A stretch of DNA of 64,000 nt, from the NCBI RefSeq assembly GCF_002368415.1, contig NZ_AP018290.1, positions 10,159,717-10,223,716 on the forward strand. Direction: 5' to 3'. The notes under the pieces were generated by a model. It made no database searches and was not told where the DNA came from. It saw nothing but the letters and a program-made list of their open reading frames with translations. This DNA is from Calothrix sp. NIES-4105. GTDB lineage: Bacteria > Cyanobacteriota > Cyanobacteriia > Cyanobacteriales > Nostocaceae. A program made the position numbers and the translations under genes. This document shows, in pieces, positions 7,458 through 17,005 of this stretch. Each line of letters begins with the position of its first letter. Position 1 is the first letter of the stretch.

Positions 7458-9257
7458 TTAAAATCTAGCTTTCGCAGTAGCACGAACAATACAATTTGCA
7501 TCAAACATTAATTTTTCCAAAATAATAAAAGAAGTATTTGGATTTTGAGCAACAGCATACCGTTCACGCCAATCTAACGAACGATAATGTCTGGCGAGAA
7601 AATCACTCGGCGCCGTTGGGTGTAAAAGCAAAAATAAACGCGCGGCAGAAGGTAAAGGTGTTTTTTCAACATATTCAACTAGAATATTGGTTAATTCTTC
7701 GGGATAATGCTGTGCAATAGTTTTAATAGCTTCTGAGGAAACTGTTTCATATTTTTTTGAAGAACGCGCGAGATATTTAAGAGTTGCCAAAGGTGTTTTA
7801 CTATTTCTCGCAGCTACTAGCTTTTTATCGATATAGTTAGATTGTGCAAATTCGACAAAAACTTCGGCAGGCGTATTTAAATGTTTAGCAACAAGAATCT
7901 GTAATCTAGGTGTTTCGTCTTTTGCTAACTTCTTTAAAACTTCTGCATCTGCATTCAGATTTGCTGCAACAGCTTCACGAACTGCTAACCAACGACTACT
8001 TGCCAATTCAAAAAGAATGGTAGAAGAAGTATTTGGATTTATAGCAGCCTCCAAGTCTTGTTTAAATATATTACTACTGTGTCTATATTTATTTTCTGAT
8101 TTTAACGTATTTTGATTATGGTTTTGAAATAAATAAAATAATTGATTTATTATATTTGCTAATAATATAATCATCAAACCTATCAAAAAAAATCCTATAA
8201 AAATTGCAGTTGTTGCAACTAATCCGCCAACAGTACCTGCAATTAGTATTAAGCATGTTAGAAGTGTAAACAATAACAAAAATTTTATTAAACTAATAGT
8301 AAATGAAGGAAATATTATTGCAAATAAGATAAATATAAATAATCCAATTAATGATTTTTTTCTATTTATCAAGCAGAAATCTACTATAAACACTATTGCT
8401 AAAAAAGGTAAACTCAAAACAAATGGTACTAAAAAAAATGATGTAATGAATGTTGAGGTATCGATTTTTTGATTTATCTTATTTAAATTTTTTATAATTT
8501 TATCAACAATTGGAGATAATAAAGGTAATTTGTTTAGTGTATTTATATATTTGTAAGTACTTATAGAATGTTTATATAAACTCACAATTGGTCTATACCT
8601 CGTACTATAAGGACGCAAAAGCTTAGGAATAATACCTAGTTCTTGTAATAATTTATCCTTAACTTCATTACGCGATATGTACCCGCAAGTTCTAATCTCT
8701 ATAAATGCAGCTTCATGCCAATATGAAGTTATTTCTCCCCTCCAATGTACATGCAGCAGCGCAGCTTGCGCTATGTTCGTTTTCGGAAATTGTTTATATA
8801 GTTTCACCAGCACTTCTTTCGTAGTGCTAGGATTTGAGGCAACCGCAAGGCGCCAATTGATATTATGACTTAAGATAGGCGCCGTAAGTGCATATTCAAC
8901 AAACACTTGCGGAACATTGTTTTGTTTCAGTAACTCTATCATAGTATCATTGGGAATAATGGATGCTAAATTAGGATTTTCCAAAATCCATAACCCTAAA
9001 ATAGGATTATTTAAAAATTCTTCAGGAAAATCTTTACCTAACTTAAACAAAATATCTGTTGCAGCGTTGGGGTTTCCAGCAACATTTCGACGTGTCTCCA
9101 AATCATCATATTTTGATAGCTTGTGCAATAATTTTGGTGGTGCATTTGGATTAGTCGCAACAGCGCGCGCTAATTCAATACTCATACCTGCTAATTGAAT
9201 TAACCTTTGTGGTGGAGTTGTTAGGCCTTGCGCTTCACACAGCTTAGTGTCAGACAT
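7458..9257 (-). CDS. LRV-repeat protein with central membrane domain, 599 aa
   Basis: N-terminal LRV repeats (VATNPNAPPKLLHKL, VAGNPNAATDILFKL) lead into the shared LNNPILGLWILENP / FVEYAL module. The HVHWRGEITSYWHEAAF block follows, also present in the 871-aa neighbour. Residues about 265-390 are very hydrophobic and Ile/Phe-rich (FFLVPFVLSLPFLAIVFIVD, LLLFTLLTCLILIAGTVGGL, FIGFFLIGLMIILLANII), giving about four or five membrane spans. The C-terminal ~190 residues are again LRV repeats (VAKHLNTPAEVF, VAQNPNTSFIIL). The membrane domain therefore interrupts one solenoid protein, placing repeat arms on either side of it. The inserted segment is markedly richer in A+T than the repeats. Function unknown; a membrane-anchored or pore-forming member of the cluster is a reasonable guess. 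Confidence 0.82.
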   Translation of the reverse strand: MSDTKLCEAQGLTTPPQRLIQLAGMSIELARAVATNPNAPPKLLHKLSKYDDLETRRNVAGNPNAATDILFKLGKDFPEEFLNNPILGLWILENPNLASIIPNDTMIELLKQNNVPQVFVEYALTAPILSHNINWRLAVASNPSTTKEVLVKLYKQFPKTNIAQAALLHVHWRGEITSYWHEAAFIEIRTCGYISRNEVKDKLLQELGIIPKLLRPYSTRYRPIVSLYKHSISTYKYINTLNKLPLLSPIVDKIIKNLNKINQKIDTSTFITSFFLVPFVLSLPFLAIVFIVDFCLINRKKSLIGLFIFILFAIIFPSFTISLIKFLLLFTLLTCLILIAGTVGGLVATTAIFIGFFLIGLMIILLANIINQLFYLFQNHNQNTLKSENKYRHSSNIFKQDLEAAINPNTSSTILFELASSRWLAVREAVAANLNADAEVLKKLAKDETPRLQILVAKHLNTPAEVFVEFAQSNYIDKKLVAARNSKTPLATLKYLARSSKKYETVSSEAIKTIAQHYPEELTNILVEYVEKTPLPSAARLFLLLHPTAPSDFLARHYRSLDWRERYAVAQNPNTSFIILEKLMFDANCIVRATAKARF

Positions 9258-9295
9258 TAAAACTGCTAATTTTATAATTTTACAAATTTATTTTA

Positions 9296-10438
9296 CTAAT
9301 TGTGCTTTTTTTTCTCTTTTAAAGTTTTCTTAGCGACTCTACGTACACGTCTACTTTCATCACTGACTAATTTTTCTAGTACGCTTGTAGAAGTATGAGA
9401 GTTTTTTGCAACAGCAACACGAATATTAAGAATTGCTTCTGTTGATAATTTTTCCAATATATTAGCAGGGGTAGCATGATTTTGAGCAATATGGAGACGT
9501 ACTGTATTTTCTTTGTCATATGCTAGCTTTTTTATGCTTTCTGTGGGAATGGAAGTATTTTTTGCTACAGCTTGTCGAACACTGACTTTCTCATCATTAG
9601 CTAATTTCGCAAGGACACTACTTGGCGTAAGAAAATTATGAGCAACATCACGACGAACACTACTTACTTTATCCGAAGCCAACTTTTCTAGAACTTTCTT
9701 AGGTGCATTTCTATTTGATGCAACAACTCCACGAACTGTTGACTCGATATCATCCGCTAACTTTTCTAAAAGGTATACAGGTGTATCATATCTAGATGCA
9801 ATAATACGGCGAATAAGGGAGTCATCATCGTTAGATAACTTTTCTAAAATAAATTTAGGTGCATTCCAATGTGATGCGATGTTACTGCGAATATATTGTT
9901 CGCTATCCAAGGCTAAAATTTCAAAAATAGAATTTGATAAATCTCTTCTTTGTGCAATTGTCATACGAACTGTATAGTCAGTATCGCACGCCAGTTGCTC
10001 TAAAATATGAATAGGCACCGTACTATTACGTGCAACTGACCAACGAACTTTTGAAGATACATCTCTGGCTAGTTTTTCTAAAATATCCTGTGGTAAATCA
10101 TGGTTATAACCAAGATTGGCACGAACTAATTCATCTTTATGAGTACTTGCCCAATGTAGATAAAATAAGGGCAATCCTTTTTCCCATATAGCCTTAGAGT
10201 TGTTTTGATAAAGCTCTTCAAGGAAATTCGGGTTTTCTAGCAATATCAGTTCTAAGCATATATTATGCAATACTTCTACTGGATGCTTTTGAAATAATGT
10301 GAGGAGTAAATCAGGCGCCGTATTAGGATTAAGCGCTACAGCTTTACAAATTTCTTTATCTTTACTCTTTGCTAGTTCACATAAGCGCTCGTCAGGTGTG
10401 TTGACATCGCACGCTTCTTGCAAAAGAGAGTGTTTCAT
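9296..10438 (-). CDS. LRV-repeat protein, 380 aa
   Basis: Begins MKHSLLQEACDVNTPDERLCELAKSKDKE, then VALNPNTAPDLLLTLFQ and the cluster module VLHNICLELILLENPNFLEE with LPLFYLHWA. About eleven LRV repeats follow (IASRYDTPVYLLEKLADD, VASNRNAPKKVLEKLASD). The repeats are very regular here, with LEKLA-DD/NE-VR at nearly every turn, suggesting recent internal duplication. Ends in a basic tail, KTLKEKKKHN. Separated by 38 nt from the next LRV gene downstream. Confidence 0.85.
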   Translation of the reverse strand: MKHSLLQEACDVNTPDERLCELAKSKDKEICKAVALNPNTAPDLLLTLFQKHPVEVLHNICLELILLENPNFLEELYQNNSKAIWEKGLPLFYLHWASTHKDELVRANLGYNHDLPQDILEKLARDVSSKVRWSVARNSTVPIHILEQLACDTDYTVRMTIAQRRDLSNSIFEILALDSEQYIRSNIASHWNAPKFILEKLSNDDDSLIRRIIASRYDTPVYLLEKLADDIESTVRGVVASNRNAPKKVLEKLASDKVSSVRRDVAHNFLTPSSVLAKLANDEKVSVRQAVAKNTSIPTESIKKLAYDKENTVRLHIAQNHATPANILEKLSTEAILNIRVAVAKNSHTSTSVLEKLVSDESRRVRRVAKKTLKEKKKHN

Positions 10439-10552
10439 ATAATAAATTTTTGGATTATAGTTTTTAGTACATATATAGTACTTTATAACTAGAGATGCAA
10501 TACTACATAGGCTTGAGTATCTTTAAGAAATTTAACCCCTTTTCCATGCGCT

Positions 10553-10796
10553 CTCTCCGTGGGGCTACCGTGTACACACAAGTCTCTTTTTTTTCTTTCT
10601 TCTCTTTCTTCTCTTTCTTTGTGTCCTTTGTGCCTTTGTGGTTCTTTAAAGAGATAAACCACAAAGAACACAAAGGGCACAAAGGGGGGGGAAAAAAGAG
10701 GGTTATTAAAGATGTGTGTACACCGTAGCTCCGTGGGGGGGCATAAAAATTGCATAAAGCAACTTTAGATGACTTGTGTATGCACGGTAGCCTTGT
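10553..10796. repeat. Imperfect inverted-repeat element with low-complexity core
   Basis: The outer arms (GGGGCTACCGTGTACACAC near 10560 and GTGTGTACACCGTAGCTCC near 10712) are inverted copies. A third related piece, GTGTATGCACGGTAGCC, lies at about 10775. The inside holds pyrimidine-rich TTCTCTTTC runs and a second inverted pair, CCTTTGTGCCTTTGTGGTT / AACCACAAAG..GGGCACAAAGG (10624-10685). The latter belongs to the dispersed TTTGTG-GTGGT family (also 29650, 63263). It looks like a MITE- or REP-like insertion at the 3' end of a truncated LRV gene. Overlapping short ORFs on both strands are low-complexity and not called. Confidence 0.6.
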
Positions 10797-11694
10797 TAAA
10801 AGGGGTTATTAATTTTTGCTCAAAACGTGAGCTAAATTTTTTAATCATACTTTTTGACATCTCTATATAATGAACATCATCTTCATTTTGTGATGTATTA
10901 ATCAACAGAAGTAGTTTTTGTGCTGATTGATAACAAATATAACTGTCTTTATCTTTAATTAGTAATTTCAAAATATCTTCAGTTACATTCGGGTTGGTAA
11001 CGACATAACGACGCACATAAAACTCGCTATCACTAGCTAGATTTTTGAGTATATGGCTAGGTGTCGAAGGATTATCTGCTACGCACCTGCGGACAAGTAT
11101 ACTTTTATCTCTAGACAAAGCTTCTAAAGTTGAAATAGATATTTCAGCTTCTTGAGCTATTAGGCGCCGGATATACTCGTCTTCATCCGATGCTAAATAT
11201 TCTAAAGTTTTAATCGGTGTGTTAACATTGCTTATAACTGCTTTTTTTACTTCTTTACATTTATATAGAGCCAATAATTCTAAAGTTGAGCAAGAAATTT
11301 TCTGACTAGCTGCTACTTTGCATCGGATATACGGATTTTCATCCAAAGCTAAACCTTCTAAAGTCTTGTTAAGAGTATTTGGATTATTAATTACGCAAGC
11401 ACGGACATCAGGGTCTTTATGTTTTGCTAAATCAGCTAAAATATGACTTGGTGTTTTGTAACGTTCAGCAATAGCCATACATATGCTCGCATCGTCGTTT
11501 ATTGCTAACTTTTTAATTATCGCTGAATTTATTAATTGATTCTTAGCTACCGCCAAGAGAACTTCTTTATCATTATCATTGGCTAGTAAATCTAGGATGT
11601 GAATAGACGTACTACTATTTTGAGCTACGTTTAAACGTACTTTAGAATAACTACTATAGGAATAGCAAAATTTTTTAAGTTTGATTATTTTAAC
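10765..11694 (-). pseudogene. 5'-truncated LRV-repeat gene without a usable start
   Basis: The frame is open from 11694 to 10765 and contains about nine LRV repeats (VAQNSSTSIHILDLLANDND, IAERYKTPSHILADLAKH, VADNPSTPSHILKNLASD). No ATG or GTG precedes the first repeats: the earliest start-like codon is a TTG at 11556, in the middle of a repeat. The N-terminal LENP/FLxWA module found in the neighbours is missing. The C-terminus runs into an inverted-repeat element. I interpret it as a truncated, probably non-functional paralog; an internally initiated 263-residue protein is possible but less likely. Confidence 0.6.
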
Positions 11695-11749
11695 TTATAA
11701 TCAGAAAAATCTGAAATTATTTACATAAATATTAATTTATAAATGAATA

Positions 11750-12745
11750 TTAAAATGGATTTTCATCGTAGTCAAAGTAGTAGTATTCAGAACGCTCTTG
11801 GAGTGTCCAGGCTGCAATAAAACAAATCGTTTCGTTTTCATCTTGAGAAAGTTTGGTTAAAGTTTTACGGCTAGATTTAGAATTTTTGGCAACTGCAGTA
11901 CGTACACAAATTTCTTTGTCTTGTGCTAGCTGCATTAATAAGCTTTGGGGTGTGTTTGAATTACAAGCTACAGCAACACGTATATTTGTGTCTTGGTGAT
12001 TAACAGCCCATTCTAAAAATGATTGAGGTAGTTTATATTCTTGAATTATTCTAATATCATGTCTAATTAGCTTTTCAAGTAATTTATTAACTGAATTTTG
12101 GGGAGTATTTGGGTTTCTTGCGGCGCCGAAGCGAACTATTCCGTTACTATCTTGAATTAATTTTTCTAGGATATCACTAGGTGTTTTAGTATGTGCGGCA
12201 ACTTTACTACGAACTTCATAAGATTTGTCTGTTGCTAACTTTAATAGCGCGCATATAGGAATATTTTTATTTTCTGCAACTGCAAGACGAACTTTTTTAC
12301 TTTTGTCTTCTGCTAGTTGCTTTAAAGTATCAGGGTTGGTGCGATGGTTTCCTGCTACGTGACAGCGAACTTCTACGCTTGTATCTTTTGCGAGCTTTAC
12401 TAAAAGTGATTCATGTGTGTTTTCATTACTCGCGAGGTTTTTACGAATTCCTTCATCTGAACAATTTACTGCCCACTCTTTGAATAAGGACGGTAATGCG
12501 TCTTCGTTGAATATATATGGGTTATTTTGATATAGCTCTTTGAAAAAATCAGGATTTTCGAGTAAGAGTAACTCAATTACAGGATTATTAAGAACTTGAT
12601 GCGGATATTCGATAAATAATTCTACAAGTAAATCTGGGGGTGTGTTAGGGTTGCTAGCGACGAGTTTACGAACTGCTCCATTATGATTGTCCGCTAGCTT
12701 TCTAAGTTCTTCAGAAGATGTAGTAGCGTCAATAGCTTGTTTCAT
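11750..12745 (-). CDS. LRV-repeat protein, 331 aa
   Basis: Starts MKQAIDATTSSEELRKLADN, followed by VASNPNTPPDLLVELF and the module VLNNPVIELLLLENPDFFKE with LPSLFKEWAV. About eight LRV repeats follow (VAENKNIPICALLKLATD, VAAHTKTPSDILEKLIQD, VACNSNTPQSLLMQLAQD). A second QSFLEWAV-type helix occurs near residue 245. Ends with an aromatic/acidic tail, YYYFDYDENPF. It lies 235 nt downstream of the VWA/metallopeptidase gene on the same strand. Cytosolic binding protein by inference; no catalytic motif. Confidence 0.85.
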   Translation of the reverse strand: MKQAIDATTSSEELRKLADNHNGAVRKLVASNPNTPPDLLVELFIEYPHQVLNNPVIELLLLENPDFFKELYQNNPYIFNEDALPSLFKEWAVNCSDEGIRKNLASNENTHESLLVKLAKDTSVEVRCHVAGNHRTNPDTLKQLAEDKSKKVRLAVAENKNIPICALLKLATDKSYEVRSKVAAHTKTPSDILEKLIQDSNGIVRFGAARNPNTPQNSVNKLLEKLIRHDIRIIQEYKLPQSFLEWAVNHQDTNIRVAVACNSNTPQSLLMQLAQDKEICVRTAVAKNSKSSRKTLTKLSQDENETICFIAAWTLQERSEYYYFDYDENPF

Positions 12746-12892
12746 TTTAGTGGGTAGGTTTGGTTGTCTTACCCTTTATTGTTCCCAGGAATTTTAATCA
12801 GACGAACGACTCCCGACAATTTTTACAAAGCTGAGAATCTATTTCATCATATTTTTATCTAACTATTTGTTTATTTCTTCTCCTCTGTGTAC

Positions 12893-12969
12893 AGACGCGA
12901 GGAACATCGCGTCTCTACTGTCTCTGTGGTAAAAAAATAAATGTACACTGCACAGGCGAGACGCCTGTG
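12893..12969. repeat. Two adjacent intergenic hairpins
   Basis: AGACGCGA / TCGCGTCT (12893-12914) and CACAGGCG-A-GACGCCTGTG (12951-12969). The stretch between them (CTGTCTCTGTGGTAAAAAAA) belongs to the dispersed TCTCTGTGGT family also seen near 27060, 29720 and 52760. They separate the VWA gene from the downstream LRV genes and may reduce read-through. Confidence 0.6.
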
Positions 12970-12980
12970 CTACAACGCCT

Positions 12981-14129
12981 TTAAACAGATAACAAACGGA
13001 CGCTTTCGCCAAACGGAAATTGTTCCAAACTCATTCCACCTGGTGTAACGACCCATAATACTGGTAGGGATGGCGCCTTATCAGGGAAACAACCATATCC
13101 ATCTGTTAAATAAACACATACCGCTTGTGCATGTCCATCCCAACGTTCTTCTACTTTGTCAAAAAACGGTATGAATGATGTACCTCCTCCTCCCTGCGGT
13201 TTTGGAAAAGCACTATCAGGACTCAGTTCATAGGGACCATAAGCATCCGCATCGACATAATATAACTCGCACTTAAGATGAGGATAAGAGCGCAAAATAC
13301 CACTAACTTCGCTCAAAAATAACCGCAGTTCTTCGCCACCAATCGAGCCGCTAGTATCAATTGCAACATAAACTATAACAGACTCACCTTGTAGAGCCTC
13401 TAAATATAGCCCACGTCCAACAAACCTACGGTCAAAACCAGTAAAATCGTTTGGTGTTTGAACTAAATAACGCCATAAATAAGAACGCCAATCTATTTGT
13501 GGTGTTGTAACGTTATTAAGTTCGCGCTCAATGCCTGCAGGTATTGTACCTTGTTTCGATGACCGCGCGATTACTGCTGCTTGCTGTAACGCATTACGCC
13601 AATGTGCTTCTAAAGCAGCTTTACGTGCCCCAGACATACTGTCATCTTCTTCACCTTCACCTTCTTCGGAACCTTCAAGTAAATCAGCTAGACCATCTTT
13701 CCACATTTGCTTATATTTTTCTCCGTCTTTGGAAAGAATTTCGTATATTTCCTCAACGCTAAGATGTTCCAACTTCTCATCACGCAAACCACCTGGTGGT
13801 AGTTCAAAGCCACCTTGCTGCATAATAATACCGTTAATAACAATATCAGCAGCAAAGTTCCACAATATCGCATCGCGCACACCTCGACGCGGTACATGGA
13901 GTAATGCAGCGTGCAATACCTCGTGTAGCAATACTCCATCAAGTTGTGCAGGTGGTAGAGAAAGGAAAAATTCAGGATTATAAAATATATCCTTACCGTC
14001 AGTTGCAGCAGTTTGATAGTGGGGAGCATTGATAAAACGCGCGAATAATGCCAAAGTCGCGAAAAACGGTGACTTCGTTCGCAACCGGATAACTGAAGCG
14101 CTAATTAGTTTTTGAATATCTTGTGTCAT
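12981..14129 (-). CDS. DUF2201-type protein: metallopeptidase-like domain plus VWA-like domain
   Basis: A 382-residue protein. The N-terminal domain holds HEVLHAALLH (His69, Glu70, His73, His78), the HExxHxxxxH zinc-ligand pattern of DUF2201_N putative metallopeptidases. An acidic linker (EGSEEGEGEEDD, about 151-163) follows. The C-terminal VWA-like domain has the MIDAS motif DTSGS at 258-262 and GGGGTSF and TDGYG further on, so metal-dependent ligand binding is likely. In this family the gene usually sits next to a MoxR-type ATPase, as here (13 nt gap, same strand). The complex is thought to act as an ATPase-driven chaperone or processing machine. Both metal sites look intact. Substrate unknown. 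Confidence 0.88.
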   Translation of the reverse strand: MTQDIQKLISASVIRLRTKSPFFATLALFARFINAPHYQTAATDGKDIFYNPEFFLSLPPAQLDGVLLHEVLHAALLHVPRRGVRDAILWNFAADIVINGIIMQQGGFELPPGGLRDEKLEHLSVEEIYEILSKDGEKYKQMWKDGLADLLEGSEEGEGEEDDSMSGARKAALEAHWRNALQQAAVIARSSKQGTIPAGIERELNNVTTPQIDWRSYLWRYLVQTPNDFTGFDRRFVGRGLYLEALQGESVIVYVAIDTSGSIGGEELRLFLSEVSGILRSYPHLKCELYYVDADAYGPYELSPDSAFPKPQGGGGTSFIPFFDKVEERWDGHAQAVCVYLTDGYGCFPDKAPSLPVLWVVTPGGMSLEQFPFGESVRLLSV

Positions 14130-14142
14130 AAGTAAAGGAAAG

Positions 14143-15153
14143 TCAAGACTTGCTCATACCAATCAACTGGTAATATTCCTGAATAAACTTTTGTAAATCG
14201 TTGTCTTCTTTAGCTAAAGTCGCGAAAACACCCATATGTCCTTTGGTACGCATCATCGGTAGCAAGTCAGCAATGAAAAACTGTACCCACTCTGTTGTAG
14301 CTTTATTACTTAGCCATTTGTAAGCGTTATATGCTTGTTTTGCATCTGCCGCGCGTACTGTTAAACCAATAGCTGTTGCATACCGCGCGCTAGGTTCTTT
14401 AGGAAAAGCGATCTTACTACCCTTACCTTCGAGAATAGGCGCCAAGCTTGGTAAAGTTTGATAAACTTCCAAATAAGCCATAAATTCAGCAGTTGCACCT
14501 TTACCAACAGCAGGTGAAGTATCAAGTTCGGCATAATGTAAATGACTTGCCATTTCCCAAGAACGTGGAGTTGGAAACGCTGGTTGTTGAGGGTCAATTT
14601 TGTGCAGCAATGTAGAGCGGAACGAGAGAAACGCGATAATCTGCTCGTGTAATCCTTTTTCTAATGCGTATGCTTTAAAGCTATCAAAATCTACTTCAAC
14701 TTCTAAATGTAAAAATCTATTCGCTAGTGGCGCCGGCATATCAAACACTGCTGCACGGTCTTCTTTACGGTTTCCAGCAGCCCAAATAAACCACCCTTCA
14801 GGAACAGTATAACTACCGACTCGACGGTCTAAAATTAGCTGTTGTGCTACCCCTTGCATTGCAGGTGGCGCCATATTTAATTCATCTAGAAAAAAGATAC
14901 CTTTACCATCACGAGGTAAAAATTCAGGTGGAAACCATTTAGAAATACCATCTTCTGCAACAGGTAGTCCACGTAAATCAGTTGGCGCCAGTTGTGATAA
15001 ACGCACATCAACAAAATCAATTTCGTGTTCTCGTGTAAGTTGCCCGACAATGCTAGACTTGCCAATACCTGGAGGACCCCAAATCATTGTACTGATTTGT
15101 AGATTTTTGGTAACCAAGTTATTTAAATATGTTTTGAGTTCGCTAGGGGTCAT
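14143..15153 (-). CDS. MoxR-family AAA+ ATPase
   Basis: A 336-residue AAA+ protein. Walker A is GPPGIGKSS (26-34). Walker B is GIFFLDELN (85-93), followed by MAPPAMQGVAQQLILDRRVG, the MoxR/RavA-type insertion. Sensor 1 (WAAGNRKED) and the ANRFLHLEV box come next. MoxR ATPases pair with VWA proteins to remodel or activate partners. The VWA/metallopeptidase partner follows 13 nt downstream, and an LRV gene ends 44 nt upstream on the same strand. I infer an operon LRV-325, MoxR, VWA. Confidence 0.92.
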   Translation of the reverse strand: MTPSELKTYLNNLVTKNLQISTMIWGPPGIGKSSIVGQLTREHEIDFVDVRLSQLAPTDLRGLPVAEDGISKWFPPEFLPRDGKGIFFLDELNMAPPAMQGVAQQLILDRRVGSYTVPEGWFIWAAGNRKEDRAAVFDMPAPLANRFLHLEVEVDFDSFKAYALEKGLHEQIIAFLSFRSTLLHKIDPQQPAFPTPRSWEMASHLHYAELDTSPAVGKGATAEFMAYLEVYQTLPSLAPILEGKGSKIAFPKEPSARYATAIGLTVRAADAKQAYNAYKWLSNKATTEWVQFFIADLLPMMRTKGHMGVFATLAKEDNDLQKFIQEYYQLIGMSKS

Positions 15154-15197
15154 ATTTTAATTTTAGATATCGTGTTTTTTAAGAGCCTACCGCATTT

Positions 15198-16175
15198 CTA
15201 CTGAAGTGTCTGGATATGCAAACACGCAAGCAACAGCCAATTAAATCCAGTTAAACGTGCTAAATACTCCAATACTCTAACAGGGGTATTAGGATTTTGA
15301 GCCACAAATGTACTGCACTGCCAATCCTTCACTAAAACTTCTAAAACATTACCAGGAGTTTTAATATTGCTTGCTACTGCCCGTCGAACTTCAACTTCTG
15401 CGTCAAAAGATAATTGTTCTAGTACAGAACTTGGTGTACTAGGGTTACAAGCAACAGCTAACCTCACTTGTGGTGATGCATCGCGCGCTAAAGGTTCTAG
15501 CATATCAACAGGGAGACTTTGATTTTGAGCTATCCATACACGTAGCTGGGGTTCTTTTCGCACCCACATTTTTAAAATATCTATAGGTGTATAAGGATGC
15601 TTGACGACGTACTTACGAACAGACAACCGCTCATCTATTGCTAGGCGCCACATTACTTGCTCCAACAATTCACGATTAGCATGATTGTGCTGGGCAACTA
15701 GTAAATCATGCGAGCGAGTTTCAGCTATATATTTGAGAACTTTGGCTTTTGTACTGGGATTTTTTGCAATAGCTTCTAGAACCTCGTGCTGATTACTTTG
15801 AGCTAACTGATAAAGTAAATTTTCCTCAGCGCTCGGATTTTCAGCAACGAACCTACACAATTCTGGCTCAGAAACTGCATCAACTAATAAAGCTTGCGGC
15901 GTATTTGGGTGCCTTGCTACCATTTGTCGAACTCGTAGTGTACCATGATTTGCTAATATATGCAGTACATTAGCACCTACATAGGTATTTTGTCCCAGCG
16001 CGTTCATCATATGTAACTTAAAGTCCAGCGCCAACTCAATAATCATATCTATAGGTAAATCAGCGCGCGCAGCAATTGCTTGTTTGACTTTCTTATCACC
16101 TTGTTTAAGTAAACTTTTGATTATTGCCAAAGGAGTGCTTGAATTTTTGGCAACGTCATCCAGACACGTATGCAC
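15198..16175 (-). CDS. LRV-repeat protein, 325 aa, upstream of MoxR
   Basis: Starts MHTCLDDVAKNSSTPLAIIKSLL and consists almost entirely of about twelve LRV repeats (VARHPNTPQALLVDAV, VVKHPYTPIDILKMWV, VACNPSTPSSVLEQLSFD, VAQNPNTPVRVLEYLARL). It lacks the LENP/FLxWA module of the other paralogs, so it is a distinct subtype. It ends in a hydrophobic tail, FNWLLLACLHIQTLQ. Being only 44 nt from the MoxR start, it is probably co-transcribed with the ATPase and VWA genes and is the best candidate for a partner of that complex. Confidence 0.85.
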   Translation of the reverse strand: MHTCLDDVAKNSSTPLAIIKSLLKQGDKKVKQAIAARADLPIDMIIELALDFKLHMMNALGQNTYVGANVLHILANHGTLRVRQMVARHPNTPQALLVDAVSEPELCRFVAENPSAEENLLYQLAQSNQHEVLEAIAKNPSTKAKVLKYIAETRSHDLLVAQHNHANRELLEQVMWRLAIDERLSVRKYVVKHPYTPIDILKMWVRKEPQLRVWIAQNQSLPVDMLEPLARDASPQVRLAVACNPSTPSSVLEQLSFDAEVEVRRAVASNIKTPGNVLEVLVKDWQCSTFVAQNPNTPVRVLEYLARLTGFNWLLLACLHIQTLQ

Positions 16176-16399
16176 TATTAGTGTATTATTTTACATTAAT
16201 TAAAGATGATATTACTAGCCATGTATGCTACAAAGGGCGCCTGTATTAAAAACTTTTAAATAAAAAATATCCAAAACCCACTTGTGGAACTGAGTATTTC
16301 TTGTGGAACGGGCAGAGAGTGCCCGTGCTATGTAAATAAGCTGCCACAAATTAAGAGGCGGGCAAGGATACCCACCCCACAATAGCAAGTTAATTTCAT

Positions 16400-17002
16400 T
16401 TAAGATTGTGAATCAATCCAGTTAATTAATTTAGTTGTATCCGAAAAATAAATAATACCATATGTTCTTAAAGCAAACCGTGCTTCTTGACTACCAAATT
16501 CTTTTATATTGCTACTGAGAAAAGCTTTTTGAGTATCTAACTGCGTATTAGCATGTTCCAAAATGCATTCCAAGATCAAGCTATCCCGCATAGCTTTGTC
16601 GCGTATTAAAATAGGATTATTAAGAGTCTTTTGTATGCTATTCGTAGAAGGTGTTATAACTTCTGCAACGCGAAAAACATTTCCTATCGCACTGCTGAGG
16701 TTTGGTTTGAGTTGATTGGACAAGTTGTTAGCTGCATTTCTAGATGCTATCAAAGCTGTAATTTCGTTGGAAGTGTTCTGCTGAGGATTGCGCTCAAGTT
16801 GACTTATAACCATATCCAAAGATTCTATTAAATTACTTAATTGCTTTTGCTGTCCTTCAAGAGCAATCAAGGCTTCTAGAGAGCAGATGGAAGGAATAAT
16901 AAGCCTACGCTCTGCATTAATTCGTGACAAAAGCTGGTTGGCATTTACTTCTCGTCCTGTCGAAATGCCAAGAATAAAATTAGTTTCGATGTAAACGAGC
17001 AA
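16400..17002 (-). CDS. PIN-like domain protein (putative nuclease)
   Basis: A 200-residue protein, MLVYIETNFILGISTGREVN.... It matches PIN-fold landmarks: an acidic residue in strand 1 (ETNFIL, where DTN is usual), PSICSLEALIAL in helix 2, KAMRDSLILECIL, then FLSSNIKEFGS. Long coiled-coil-like insertions lie between. The Asp-to-Glu change at the first acidic position may keep or weaken metal binding. The start is a TTG at 17002, three bases after the TAA of the upstream gene, with AGGAG inside the upstream coding end, so translation looks coupled. It probably forms a two-gene unit with 17006-17962. A toxin or RNase role is inference. Confidence 0.6.
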   Translation of the reverse strand: MLVYIETNFILGISTGREVNANQLLSRINAERRLIIPSICSLEALIALEGQQKQLSNLIESLDMVISQLERNPQQNTSNEITALIASRNAANNLSNQLKPNLSSAIGNVFRVAEVITPSTNSIQKTLNNPILIRDKAMRDSLILECILEHANTQLDTQKAFLSSNIKEFGSQEARFALRTYGIIYFSDTTKLINWIDSQS

Positions 17003-17005
17003 AAA

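Noticed and set aside
10489-10755. Overlapping ORFs on both strands (88 and 77 aa)
   Set aside because: They run through Phe/Ser- or Lys/Glu-rich low-complexity code made by TTCTCTTTC and TTTGTG repeats, with no domain or RBS.
13531-13983. 150-aa plus-strand ORF inside the VWA/metallopeptidase gene
   Set aside because: It is the mirror of a strongly conserved coding region and has Ser/Cys/Pro-rich antisense composition.
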